A DNA stretch of 64,000 bases from NCBI GenBank assembly GCA_964030475.1, contig CAXIPT010000008.1, positions 5,418,465 to 5,482,464 on the forward strand, read 5' to 3'. Below the pieces are notes generated by a model that was not told the DNA's origin, did no database searches, and saw only the letters and a program-made list of their open reading frames with translations. Shown here one piece after another: positions 36,229 through 47,804 of this stretch. Numbering within the stretch: position 1 is the stretch's first letter; each line of letters begins with the position of its first letter. The translations under genes and the position numbers were made by a program. The stretch comes from Tethya wilhelma (Eukaryota > Porifera > Demospongiae > Tethyida > Tethyidae).

Positions 36229-36747
36229 TACACATGGTGCAAATCCTCGCTCAGCGAAGCGTGCACGCCTTTTTCTTTATCTGTTGCTTTGTTTTCATGT
36301 ATTTAGAACAAAGTCAGGGTCGTCAGGTTCGAAAACACAATTCAGTTCATTTTGGGCTGGCGTCTAAAAAACTAGCTAGAAGCAAAAATTTGACTTATAA
36401 AGCTACCTTGAACAGTTTTACATTCATAGTTAGTGCATGCACGAAGTTACTCAGCGTAGATTTGAAGCAAATCGAAATTTGAAGATTGTCTTGGGTCGTC
36501 AATTTCAAAAACTAAATTCAGGCAAATCGTGCTGGCGCCCAGAAAACCAGTTAGAAGCAGAAATTTGATCCATACAGAGAACGTAGACAGTCCTACCTTT
36601 GAGGCAAGTGAGCACATGAAGTTATTCCATCTGAACCTGAAGCTAGAGCGACTTAGAGCGACTTTTGCCCAAACATTACCACCACTACCACAACCACCAC
36701 TTTTCTCAATTCAACCTGGGTATAGCTTCGCTTCGCTCGGAACTAGT
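36229..36747. other. Non-coding repeat-like stretch
   Basis: No gene seen. It contains an internal degenerate direct repeat of about 180 bp (GTCGTCAGGTTCGAAAACAC versus GTCGTCAATTTCAAAAACTA) and starch-like simple CCACCA runs near the N at 36748. Confidence 0.6.
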
Positions 36748-36748
36748 N
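36748..36748. other. Collapsed assembly gap (single N)
   Basis: Precedes another short array of the 35-bp satellite. Confidence 0.85.
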
Positions 36749-36749
36749 A

Positions 36750-36981
36750 GTGGAGAAACCAAGAACCTTTTCCCACTAAAACTACTGGAGAACCCAAGAA
36801 CCTTTCCCATTATAACTACTGGAGAACTCAAGAACCTTTCCCACTAAAACTAGTGGAGAAAATCCAAGAACCTTTCCCACTAAAATGAAAGCACCACTGG
36901 TGCACAAGCCTCGGCACACTCAACTAACTTAGTCTCGCGGGCCAGCCTCTTCCCTTGGGAAGAGTCTGGTCCACGAGACTA
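36750..36981. repeat. 35-bp satellite array with nested MITE family B
   Basis: Four satellite units to about 36890, then a family G start (TGAAAGCACCACTGGTGCAC). Inside that lies a compact family B element at 36931-36981 (TAGTCTCGCGGGCCAG to CACGAGACTA). Confidence 0.82.
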
Positions 36982-37065
36982 CATTTGAACTAGCTAGTGC
37001 ACTTGTAAAAGAGTGGATTAAATTATCACAAGTTATAACTACATGTATGGTATGGGTATATGATC

Positions 37066-37066
37066 N
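37066..37066. other. Collapsed assembly gap (single N)
   Basis: Left boundary of ABCB linker copy 2; the ABCB exon is cut in mid-codon series here. Confidence 0.9.
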
Positions 37067-40000
37067 CAACAATTTTCGCAGTCTCTGACTCGATCAGCTC
37101 AGGATCGTTGAAACCAAACACCTGCAAACACAAGATGAATTAATGCCATTTCCAGCCAATTTTGCCGGGAAATAGTCCAACTTACATCGAGCACGTTACT
37201 GAAGAGGATGGCCATGCAAGGGAAGAGGGCTCCAATGATGGCGGACGCTATGATCCCCACCAGGACAAATGGCCAGTCAGGCTTGTTGAGACGGAGGAGG
37301 TCCCAGGTGGACAGCTTGGGCAGCTTCTCATCCTCCTTGGACCGACGACCTCGCTTGAAGAGACGACCTCGTTTCCTAGGAGACAGCTGACGTTCCCCCT
37401 CCTGTCCGTCGACACTGCCACTGTGCTCCAACTCAGGTGTCTGCAAATAGACAGTGAACTAACATTGACCACACCCATCTCTCTCAGTGAAGGGGTCACC
37501 TGTTCCTCCTCCTCCTGCGGGTCGTACTGCTGTATCTCGTCATCAAAGTCATCCAGGGAGATCTCATCGGGGCCTGGGAAGGTCCTCCGGCCTGGGAATG
37601 GAGATGGGTTGGCAGCGAGAGGAATGTCCTCAATGCTGAACCCCGACCGGTCGATAAGTGTCTGGATGTGTTCCGTTTGAGACACGGACGAGGCCTGCCT
37701 CAGGAAGCTTGGTCTCCCATGGTCTCCTATGGACTCTGACCTCTGACGAGAGAAGGACCTCTTCACTGCAGCTCTGAAGTCGGCCAGTGGTTCTGTTAGT
37801 GGAAAGGACAAGAATGGATTCATTTGTGTCACATTACGGAAGCCGAGAGTGACCATTCACATTCATGATCACTCCTAACAGTTCAACAACATATTTGCAC
37901 ATCCAGGTTCACATTCATGATCAATTATAAACGTATTTTTGTATTTGGGTTCACATTCACTATCAAATTCTAAACATATTCAGGAATTCATGTTCGCATT
38001 TGATCAGTCCACCAGTTCAGCAATGCGTATTCACGCTTTCAGGTTCATCAGTTCTGTACCATGCATGTACTAGTTATCATTGTTCACAATCTGAGGGATG
38101 ATTAAAATGGCTGACTATGGAGTGGCCCATTCTATTGCACTTTCTAGCAATTTAGCAGTATAAGGAATAATTAGTCATTCAGTATGCTACAAGAGGCTAC
38201 TTATCAACAGAGATTTTGATTTTTTGAAATAATAATATGTTTGGATGCCATAGCCATGTCCTATGACCTCTCTCAGACGAACTACTGTTTTCTTTCATTT
38301 TATGATGAGCCTGGCCCGAAGCTGAGGACACATTCAAGTGTTTTGAGAAGGAGGAGATTTTACAGTTTCCATGTGTGGCTAGGAAGAAACATATTTCTAC
38401 AGAAATTGAAGTTGGTGTATGTTATATAGAGCTCTGCTGAAATTGTGAAGACTTTGGAGACATGGTTTGCTGCAGCAAGTGCTCCAGGTGGTTTCATAAG
38501 GAATGTGACTCTGTGCCAGAGGATCTTTAAATTGAGTGTGTGAACTAACAGTAACTTTCCTTTTGATAATTGTCTTTTCCTTATTAATAGCTGTAATTTA
38601 CCTTTTGCTATTAAAAATCGTTGAAATAATTGTACTGTTATTGAAAATTATTTGTCAGTGTCGAAAGCTCTCAATTCATATCTAAGATTCTTGGTCCTCA
38701 AAGTGCATCTTTTGTGTGAAAAAAATTTGTATGATTTAGGCAATTGTCATACTATTGCCTAGCTGCTAAGTGGTTTTAGTTTAGTTATATGAGTGACCTA
38801 AATGTGCCTGTGTCCTGGGAAAACGCAATCACTTACTCTAGTAGAATTGATTGTGAATGTGAACCTGAGTGTGTGAATAAATTGTTGACCTAGTGCAGTT
38901 GATCGTGAATGTGAACTTGAATGTGTGAATATGTCGCTAATCTAGTATAATTGATCGTGAATGTGAACCTGAATTGGTGAATACATTGTTAAACTGGTAA
39001 AATTGATCGTGAATGTGAATGGTCACTCTCGACTTCCGTATCACATACAGACTGACAAACAGCTTACACACCAGTGCTGGACTCCTCTTCTTCAGCGATG
39101 GTTTGAGCAGTGACCAGCTCATAGTAAAGGCCCTCCCTGTCCATGAGCTCCGAGTGAGTGCCGCTCTCAGCAACACAGCCATCCTTCAGAGCTATGATGG
39201 TGTCGGCTGTTTGGATGGTGGACAGCCTGTGGGCTATGACGATGGTGGTCCTCCCCTCCCTAGCTTTGTCCAGAGCATCTTGGACTATCTTCTCACTCTC
39301 AGTGTCTAGAGCTGATGTGGCCTCGTCCAGGAGCAGAATTTTGGGATCTCTGACAAGAGCTCTAGCGATGGCAATACGTTGCTTCTGCCCCCCACTCAGC
39401 TGGGCCCCCCTCTCTCCCACGTCAGTGTCGTATCCATCGGGCAGCTTCGATATGAAGTCATGGGCGTTGGCATCCCTCGCAGCCTGCTGCACCTCCTCCA
39501 GAGTGGCATCCTCCCTGCCGAACCTGATGTTCTCCAAGATGGTGGTGTTGAAGAGGACAGGCTCCTGGCTCACTACGCCAATGTTACTACGCAACCATCT
39601 CAGATTAAGAGAGCTGATCTCTTTTCCATCAACTGTGATCTGTTGCCATGGATACTAACATTATTGATATGACAGACATAAACACAGCTGACTCACCCTG
39701 CCAGCATCAGGGTTGTAGAATCGCTGTATGAGCTGAACCACTGTGCTCTTGCCACACCCACTGGGACCAACGAGGGCCACTGTCTCCCCCTTCCTCACTT
39801 GCAGGTCCAGGCCATTCATGATCTGATCAACAGTGATGTAATAATGATGTAATGCTGAGAGATAGAAATTAATCTCACACACATACCCGTATATCTGGTC
39901 GAGCAGGATAATGAAATATGACATCACTGAATTCAATATTTCCCTCCAAATTATCAGGAATTTCCCCTTCGTTAGAGGACCAGTCAATCACTGGCACCTG

Positions 40001-40521
40001 TAATTATTAACATGAGTCACATGACCAGCACATGACTGAACCAACTGACCCTGTCAATGATCTCATAGACGACAGCTGCTGAACCAAATGCCGTTGCTAT
40101 GGTTTCAATATCAGGAAGAGCATTGCCCAGAGAGAAACTAGCAATGATCACTGCAAAGAATACCTGACACAAGACAAATTAATGATGAAAATGACAGTAT
40201 TCTTTTCTTTAAAAATAACAGCCAACCATAGCTAATAACTCATTACCGTGACAACATTTCCAGCTGAGAGTTCACAGTCAATGATGAGTGTTGAGCCATA
40301 CCTAGAGAAGAACACACACACACACACACTGATGAATGCTACTAGGGGTGTGAGCAACTGACTCACCAGAAACCAAGAGCATAAGAACAGAAGATGACAA
40401 GATAGATCCCTCCAATGAGACAGCTGGTGAGGAACCCTTTCTTTATGCCAACATTCCTGGCTTCTTTGAGCATCTCACCATATCTGAAGGAGAAACATAG
40501 CAGAGGTCATCCCCAGCTGCT

Positions 40522-40554
<33 letters not shown>

Positions 40555-42055
40555 TTGAGCTTCTCTCTTTTCCCCTCCGAAGGCTACAACAGTCCTAATG
40601 GCCGAGAGGACCTCCTCAGCCACCCCACCAGCAGAGGCATAGGCACTCTGCTCCCTCACAGAGAACGAGCTGATGATCTGTCAGAGGAAAGATGATGTCA
40701 TGAAACCAACTACCTCCTACAGCCAGCTAGAGAAGGAGGCTACCTTGGCCGAGAGGAAGGCCATGGTGGTGATGATTGGTAGCATGCAGGCAACGACAAG
40801 AGTCATCTTCCAGTTGACGGTGAACGCTACGATGAACCCTGAGATGAAGGTGGAGAAGTACTGCAGGAAGAGGGCCACCTTGTCTCCGATGCCAGCCTGG
40901 ATCTTCTCAATGTCACTGCACAATGAGATCACATACCATGAAGTACTTTGATGAAACCACAACAACTAGTTAACAGGAACACAATACAGTAATGGAGTGA
41001 AGCCCACAAAGAACTGAATATGGCTATTGTTCACTTACTCTGCAAGCCTTGTGCTCAATTGAGAGGAGTCATTCACGTCAAACCAGCCAATGTCCTGTCG
41101 CAAGATGGCAAAGTAGAAGTATCTTCTGATACGCCTTGTCTGCCTGTAAGCCGAGGTGTTCCAGAACAAGGTACCCACAAAGATGGCCACCAGAACACAA
41201 GTGGCCAGAATGGCGTAATAGATGGAGTACATGCCAATCTCTGATTGGAGGGCGCTCCTGGGGTTGCAGATGTAGAACAGGACATTGGTGAATATCATCT
41301 GTGAAGTTGAATCGCCCGTATCAGTGCAGAAGTAGGCCTGGGAGGAGTTGATGCCAGTGATCTGTGCAAAGAGCTGGGGGTTAGCGGCCAGTTGGGAGGG
41401 GGAACAGGAGTTGGTGGGCACACTAAAGTTAATGGCCAGGTCGTAGTAGACAAAGTTGTTGATGATGTCACCAAAGAGACGCACGTGGATGGGCAGGCCT
41501 ACTCCCGCCACACACGACATCACAGTTCCTATCAGGATCATGAGAATGTCCCAGCAGTCGGCATAGCGGAACTGAAGTAAGAACGAAACACAATCAATAC
41601 GCTAATTAACAAGGAGTTGTGAACCAGCTACCAGTTTCCACGGAGCAATCCCTTTCCTCTTTGGTGCCCTGTGGACAGGAAATGAAGGCTCAGTTTGAGT
41701 ACGCCATTAATGAAGTGCTTACATCTTCTTCTTGCTTTGCTCATCTTTATCTTCACTCTGCTCCTCCACAGTTCTCTCCATGGCAACATCGTAAGAGGCA
41801 TGCTTCTTGAGGAGGCCAGGTGGAGGGGGGTCTAGGACACCCCTGTCCACCTCCTCCACTTCACTCTCAGCTTCTCTCCTCTTCTCCTCCTCGGGGTCAG
41901 CTCCGCGGGGTAGCTGCTCAGACTCCACCACTTCAATCACCACCTTGGTCCCAGTGTCTGTACAGTAATTGGGAATTTGTGATCAACCAGCAAACTAAGT
42001 AAATTTATGGTGTTACATAGCAGCACTAGGATTGCAAACCTGAATTGCTGTCCAT
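37067..42055 (-). CDS. ABCB1-like: ABCB1-like transporter, N-terminal half (TMD1, NBD1) plus linker copy 2
   Basis: First half of the full ABC exporter. It starts MDSNS at 42055, then an acidic cytosolic N-terminus ([20 protein letters not shown]) and [13 protein letters not shown] leading to TMD1 ([20 protein letters not shown]). An extended first extracellular loop has an NFS/NSS glycosylation-type context. [20 protein letters not shown] and [20 protein letters not shown] follow. NBD1 has [51 protein letters not shown] and IVIAHRLST, ending EEEESST at 39072. An intron (37793-39071), almost all inverted-repeat element, leads to linker copy 2, which is cut at the N at 37066. Joined to the C-terminal half this gives about 1,250 residues. 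Confidence 0.92.
37835..39040. mobile_element. Inverted-repeat element filling an ABCB intron, with PHD-finger remnant
   Basis: Left end ACGGAAGCCGAGAGTGACCA and right end TGGTCACTCTCGACTTCCGT are inverted repeats extended by about 200 bp of alternating TTCACATTCATGATCAATT-type motifs on each side. The centre holds a broken PHD finger (38435-38530). The element takes up nearly all of the 1.28-kb intron. The left half recurs in linker copy 1. Confidence 0.82.
38435..38530 (+). pseudogene. PHD-finger fragment
   Basis: Reads C-stop-NC then [20 protein letters not shown] and DSVPEDL-stop. The Cys pairs, the W before the His and the final HxxC fit the C4HC part of a PHD finger. An in-frame TGA sits inside the first Cys pair and the last Cys pair is missing, so it is a relic. 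It may be captured host sequence or part of a former transposon protein. Confidence 0.7.
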
Positions 42056-42353
42056 TTTCTCTGGATAAAAATCCCACAACTCTTGTGCAGCTCCAGAGCA
42101 GCTCAGTCTATCTATAATTTGTGTAGTACATGTGATCATGTGGCAAGTGCTCCACCCGTAGCATGCATTTACACGCTGCAAATTATATGCGCGCGCCCGC
42201 CCCTACGTAGATAATCACGTGATCTTCATAGCTATGTCATCACTTTTTGCTCAGACGATCTTTACCTTAGCGCTGTTCGTGAGTTCTTGTCTGCCAAGAA
42301 CCCAATTATAGCCAGTGACCTGTCTGCTGTGGATCTACCTTTATCCAGCAATC
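42056..42353. promoter_or_regulatory. Divergent promoter ABCB / coronin-7
   Basis: 298 bases between starts. Contains ATCACGTGAT (42214-42223), CATGTGATCATGTGG, and an alternating GCGCGCGCC run. Promoter role inferred. Confidence 0.5.
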
Positions 42354-43932
42354 ATGAGTCGCTTCAAGACTTCAAAATTCAAGAATGCATTCAGCCATGT
42401 CTCCAAGAAGGAGGTGAGATACGCTCGGCTAGCTGCGCACTGATTGCTCTCATATGTCATCTCTCTCCATTGCTGGTAGTTCTGGGTGAACGACTTACAC
42501 GTTGGCTCTGATCTGAGGGGGAGTGGCACTCACATTGCTGCCAGTGAAGACTACATGGCTTTCATTCACGACTCAAAATGTACCTTACCATCTCAGAAGC
42601 CTCTCAGTCATTGCTAGCATGGTGTTCTTGTAGGTGTTGGTGGGATAGCCGTGCTCCCTCTCAGCAGCCATGGAAGGTTCAGTCAGTTCCCGACCCTGGG
42701 AGGCCATGCTGGTGTGGTGACGGACTTCAAGTTCTCTCCGTTCCACTCTGATCTCATGGCCAGTGGAGGGGAGGACAGCACCGTCAAGATGTGGCAGCTG
42801 TCAGAGCCTCTAGCTGCCTCCTCCCCAGTCTCCTCATTGGGTCCTCTGGATGTGAGTCTGAGAGAACTTAGGTAGGAGTGGCCCTTCATTTGAACTCTCT
42901 CTCTCTCTCTCTCTCTAGAGTGCTGTGGAAGTGCTGGAGTTCCATCCTGCAGCTGATAATGTACGCACCTCTCATTTCATCAATACCTACCTTCCTTCTA
43001 GCGATAGTGGTTTCCTGAGAGTGTATGGTTTCAGTTTGTAGCATATCACCATGGTAACACACACACACACACACTGCCAGCTGCTTGCTGTGGCGTCTGG
43101 GAAGTCAGTGAAAGTTTGGGACATCAACCGTGAAGTCACTGCCTATGGTGAGAGACTATCTCCGAGTTGATTGGTCATTGATGATCTAAAATAATTGTTG
43201 TTAGATCTGGGTGGGTTCCCTGATGTTGTTCAGAGTGTCTCCTGGCAGAGAGGAGCTGGGCACAGGATAGCAGCCATGTGTAAGGTGAGATAGTCACAGA
43301 GCACTGCACTGGGACACAGTCGGTGTTAATGTTGTCTTCTCTTTAGACTGGTCGGGAGAAACAGTTGAGCATCCTGGATCCCCGCAGCGGCCAACCAGGA
43401 ACTGTGAGTTCATTGTAGCTTTGTCTGGTCACTCTTATTGTAACATCTGTGTGTGTTTGAAGGAGGTCAAAGTTCACAGTGGAGCAAAGGGGTCACAGGT
43501 CGTGTGGCTCGGAGATTCAAACATGCTCGTCACAGCTGGGTTTAGTAGCTCAAGAAATGCTGAGTTGGCACTTTGGGATCTGACTAACATGAGCAAACCG
43601 TTGACCAAGATCTCCTCAGACAGCACTAGTGGGTATGTACCTTATGGTTGCCATGGTAACAAAATAGCAATAGTTGTCATAGTAACCTGTGTGTCCCATT
43701 CCAGGTCTCCAATGATGTTTTACGATGAGGATACCAAGATGTTGTTTGTTGCCATGAAGGTAACTATGGCAGACATTGATCAGACAGATTGAATTTACAC
43801 GCACGCACACACACTCTCTCACTCTCTCTCTTGTTAGAGTGAATCAAAGATGGTGTTTTATGAGCTCATTGACAAGTCGCCCTACCTGAGTCAAGGTACC
43901 ACCATTCACCATCTCTCTCTCTCTCTATAGTC

Positions 43933-43965
<33 letters not shown>

Positions 43966-45006
43966 GGTAATGATGTCTTCCGAGCCTCTAACCAGACCAA
44001 GGGGATGGCCATGCTCCCAAAAAGGGCCCTGCAGGTGCTCTCCTGCCAGGTGGCTTGTTTCTTACAGCTCACCCAGTCGGCTGTGGTGCCAGTAGGATAC
44101 TATGTGCAGAGAAAAGTATGAGTTGGTGTTTTTGTTTTGTTTAGAGTTAAAAGTGTTTGGGTTTCTACAGGCGAAGAATGAGTTTCATGATGATCTGTTT
44201 CCAGACACAGCTGGTCCAGTCCCAGCTCTGAGTGGGGAGCAGTGGTGCAGTGGAGAGAACGCCACGGTAGCCAGCATCACACCAGCTAACTCACAGGTAT
44301 TTACTCACAGTGTTTCTGCTTCCTCAGGTAGCCAAGGTGAGTCTGAATCCCTCCAAGAGGGTTTCCAAGGATGTTTCTCTGGCCAAGCCACCAAAGAAGT
44401 CCTCCCCTTCTTCATCATCGACTCCTGTCACTAGTCCCGAGCCTCTCACTAGTCCCTCGTCCTCCCTCTCTCCCCCTCCCCCCTCTGCCACGCTCACTTC
44501 CAGCAGTGAGCCAGCAGCTGACCCTGTCAGGACCCCCTCTCCCAGAGTTGCCAACATTGTGAGGAGTTCCAAGTATCGTCACATCTCTGGGCAGCTGCTC
44601 CATCGTAGCTGCTACATCGAGAAGTTCCCCAGCCTCAGCTCAACAGTGCCGGGGGACTCCAACGCCTTCCAGGTGGGTGTGGTCATGGGGTGTGGTTTGT
44701 GTGCTTGCATTAAGTTGTGTATTGTGTTGGCAGGCCAACAAAGATCGTGTTGCTGTGGCACTATCGATAGCTGGAGCTCAGATTGGAGTCTTTGAGGTGT
44801 GATAATAATTAATGGGTGTACTCCTGCTAATTACTGAATGATGTATTATTCATTAGTTGAGTAAGCCTGGTCGTCTGGACAAGGGGACTGTCCCTACCAT
44901 CCAGAATGTCTCCAGTGTTATGGACTTCACCTTTGACCCCTTTGACAACACACGCCTTGTTGTTGGTAAGATGAAGAGCCTCACCAATGGCCACCTTATT
45001 GATTGT

Positions 45007-45043
<37 letters not shown>

Positions 45044-46523
45044 TCCAGCCTGTGAGGACGCTAGGATCAAGGTGTGGAGTATCCCTAGGGATGGTCTCTC
45101 AGAGACGCTCTCTGAACCAGGCTACTGTCTCATTGGTCACCAGGAGAAGGCCAATGTGCTTGCCTTCCACCCTCAGGCTAGCTCCCTGCTGGCCTCCGCT
45201 GGCTACGACTGTCGTATCCTCCTCTGGGACCTCACCTCGCGGGAGGTGGCCATTGAACTGGACCCCCTGCCACAGCCAGTGAGTTCATTGAACAGTCATT
45301 AGTCCACTCCTTGGCTAGTCAGCCTGGATCATAATATTGTCTCCATCTCTTGCGGCTGTTTGCGATGGCATGGAGTCCCGATGGCACCCAGCTGGCTACT
45401 CTGTGCAAGGACCGTGTCCTGAGACTGTACACTCCGCGATCCTCCACCAGTCCAACGAGGGAGGGCAGTGGTCCCGAAGGGAGCAGGGGGGCAAGGCTCG
45501 TGTGGTTGGATGACAACACCCTGGTGGTCTCGGGATTTGGCAAGTAGGAAGGCATGTATGTCTCAGTGTGTTGGTGAATTGACTGCTGTGTGTCTCTCTC
45601 TGTCAGGAGCAGCTCCAGGACACTCTCTCTCTACTCCATTGAGTCTCTGGACAAACCAAAGACAGTTCTGCCCATCAATGTCTCTCCAGCTACCTTGATA
45701 CCGTACTTTGACCCCGACACTAATCTCCTCTATCTCTCTGGCAAGGTAAGCAGATGGTGTAATGATGATGTCATGGTTGACAGCTGTTGCTCTCGTACAC
45801 ACAGGGGGACAGCACAGTGCTGGTCTTTGAGTACACACCAAATGAAGACCCTTATCTCTTTGAAGTGGCACCGTTTTCGTGCAAATCTGGTCATCAGGTA
45901 TTTTGCATTATGTCATCATGATGTAATCATTGTAAATATGCACCACTGTGGCTGGTAGGCCATTGTGTTCCTGCCTAAGGTGCACTGCGATGTGAAGGCT
46001 GTTGAAATAGCCAAAGGCATCAGACTCACCAAGGCAACTGTGGAGCAGTTTGTGATCAAGGTGCCTCGCACCAGGACCACCTACTTCCAGGATGACATCT
46101 ACCCCCCTACCACTGTCACCTGGACCCCAGCACTCACTGCTGGGGAGTGGCTGGCAGGGAAGAATGGCAAACAGTCGACTGTTGATTTGAAACCAGACGG
46201 CATGAAACCATGTAAGAGATGTGTGTGTGTTTGGTTCCCTTCACCTTTCCTTTCCTTCCCTCCGTGGCTGCAGTGAGTGAGGCGCCGGCTGAAGCTCCTG
46301 CTAAGAAGAAGTTTGCCAGTTTCAATCCTGACATCAAGACTGATGAACAGAGGAAGGAAGAGGTGGGCTGCAATGATGGCTGCATGTGTGTGCTCGATGT
46401 TTCAACAAATGGTTTCATTTTCAGTTGCTGACGGCCATGATCCATCGCATGGGGGACCAGGATGAGGAGGCCCTCCCTCAGACCACCATGGACGGCTGCG
46501 ACAGTGATGAGTGGAGTGACTGA
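42354..46523 (+). CDS. CORO7: Coronin-7 (tandem double-coronin)
   Basis: Long coronin with two beta-propellers, acting at the Golgi in membrane traffic and actin regulation. It starts MSRFKTSKFKNAFSHVSKKE. First propeller: FSPFHSDLMASGGEDSTVKM, VEVLEFHPAADN, GKSVKVWDINREV; then EFHDDLFPDTAG. A Ser/Pro-rich linker follows, then the second propeller (ARIKVWSIPRDGL; HQEKANVLAFHPQASSLLAS; FAMAWSPDGTQLATLCKDRV). The end has TYFQDDIYPPTTVTW, a PSSxxx-like acidic tail and DGCDSDEWSD, as in CORO7. About 20 short exons. One splice acceptor (before LFAMAWSPDG, at 45355/45356) reads GCGG instead of an AG, which is either a sequence error or a splice-site mutation. All other joins seen are GT-AG. Confidence 0.96.
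42895..42919 (+). repeat. (CT)n polypyrimidine tract in coronin-7
   Basis: CT run ending CTAG directly before the exon for SAVEVLEFHPAADN. Confidence 0.85.
45008..45043 (+). repeat. (GT)n microsatellite before a coronin-7 acceptor
   Basis: GT run followed by CTCCAG and the exon for CEDARIKVWSIPRDG. Confidence 0.88.
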
Positions 46524-47540
46524 CATCATTATTGTAATATTGATGGACTCACTTACATGTGTGTGTGTGTATATAGAGATATTATAGTGTGGTATATTGG
46601 TTTTTAGATGAAACTATTCAATTATTCTCTATAGAGATAATTAATCATTAATTTTTATGAAGAGATGTCCGATAAAAGGAGTTCTTGTAGAATAAACTTC
46701 ACTAAGCATGTTGCTCCCACACTTATATGTACATCTGATTAGAGGTACCAAATTCCTTCAATGTGCATGCGCACACCAAGTATGTAGCTCATCAATGATA
46801 TTCCTACTTTTCAAAAAAAAATTTTAATCATAAAGTCTAGCTGCATAATTTAGATTTTATAATTGTCCTCGTTTCTACTTGTGCCAATGATGGATAGTTC
46901 AGTTTTACCTCTGGCTCTAAATCTCAAGATGGTGTGTGCACATGTATGTAACAGTTAGTGAACAATGGGAGTGCAAGGTTGAGGCTCCATACCTTAGAAC
47001 AGACATGAGACTGGCTCCCACAACTCAACTGTGTGTGTGCATGTAGTAGTGATTGAAATGATATAATGGTGACTGTGACAATCCTTACCTTACAGGCTGC
47101 CTGGCATGGACGCACACAGTTTCTAGGACTCAAAACAGTATGCATGTCATGTGTACAGCCATGGTTTGTAAATAACAGGGATGATAAACTGAGTCATTGC
47201 ATGCTAGTCCTCACCTAACTTGTCTGTCTCACACAAGTTGACCTTCATAGTTCATCTATGCACAGGTGAACAGTGTGCATGTTTTAGAGAGAATGTGGAG
47301 CAAGAATGATTTGTGACAGATACTTTCTTACCTCATAGCAATATCAGACACACACATGGCAGTTTCCACAAGTAAAAATCAGTGTGTGCATGTTGTCAAA
47401 GTGTTAATTTGAACAAGTGTGTGAGAATAAATTGAAAATTCTCACTTTAGCCATGGTCTGGAGGACTAACTGAATACACAAGTCTTGAGATGACGTACTT
47501 GTCAACTCTATGCACAGGATGTGTATGTTGTGGATGGAGG
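46524..47540. other. Intergenic stretch downstream of coronin-7
   Basis: No gene recognised on either strand. It has several GTGTGTGCATGT-like motifs at irregular spacing (46933, 47031, 47273, 47381) and no conserved exon. Further HAD-hydrolase exons were looked for on the minus strand and not recognised. Confidence 0.5.
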
Positions 47541-47586
47541 GGGGAGGGGAGAGGGAGGGAAGGAGGGAGAGGGAGAGAGAGAGAGG

Positions 47587-47634
<48 letters not shown>
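47541..47634. repeat. (GA)n / GGGA microsatellite ending at an N
   Basis: GGGAGGGA-rich then pure GA run up to the N at 47635. It follows the donor site of the HAD exon on the minus strand. Confidence 0.9.
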
Positions 47635-47635
47635 N
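47635..47635. other. Collapsed assembly gap (single N)
   Basis: Lies inside a GA microsatellite in the first intron of the HAD gene; the rest of that gene is not seen beyond it. Confidence 0.85.
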
Positions 47636-47643
47636 TCTAATAC

Positions 47644-47744
47644 CTTGGGACTTGTACCTCGTCTGCATACTCGCCTATGACCAGCTGCGGTTGAGAGATG
47701 AGCACCCCTCCAACGTCAAAGATCACTGCCAACAGCTTCTCCAT
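47644..47744 (-). CDS. HAD-family hydrolase, first exon only (ACAD10/EPHX2-type)
   Basis: Reads MEKLLAVIFDVGGVLISQPQ then LVIGEYADEVQVPR before a GTATTA donor. FDxGGVLI at the start is HAD motif I of the group found as the N-terminal domain of ACAD10 and of EPHX2, although here the second Asp of DxD is replaced by Gly, as in ACAD10. Only this exon is visible; a GA microsatellite and an N follow in the intron. Start codon only 60 bases from that of CHM on the other strand. Confidence 0.65.
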
Positions 47745-47804
47745 CTACTAGCCTAGCCACGCCTCCCTCTATATCACGTGATCAATCTGCTGACTCGGCA
47801 AGCA
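47745..47804. promoter_or_regulatory. Very short divergent promoter HAD / CHM
   Basis: 60 bases between start codons, centred on ATCACGTGATC (47774-47784). Promoter role inferred. Confidence 0.5.

Noticed and set aside
31395..42055. Two separate half-size ABC transporters
   Set aside because: One side has TMD1-NBD1 and the other linker-TMD2-NBD2 in the order of ABCB1, without a second start; one full transporter explains both.
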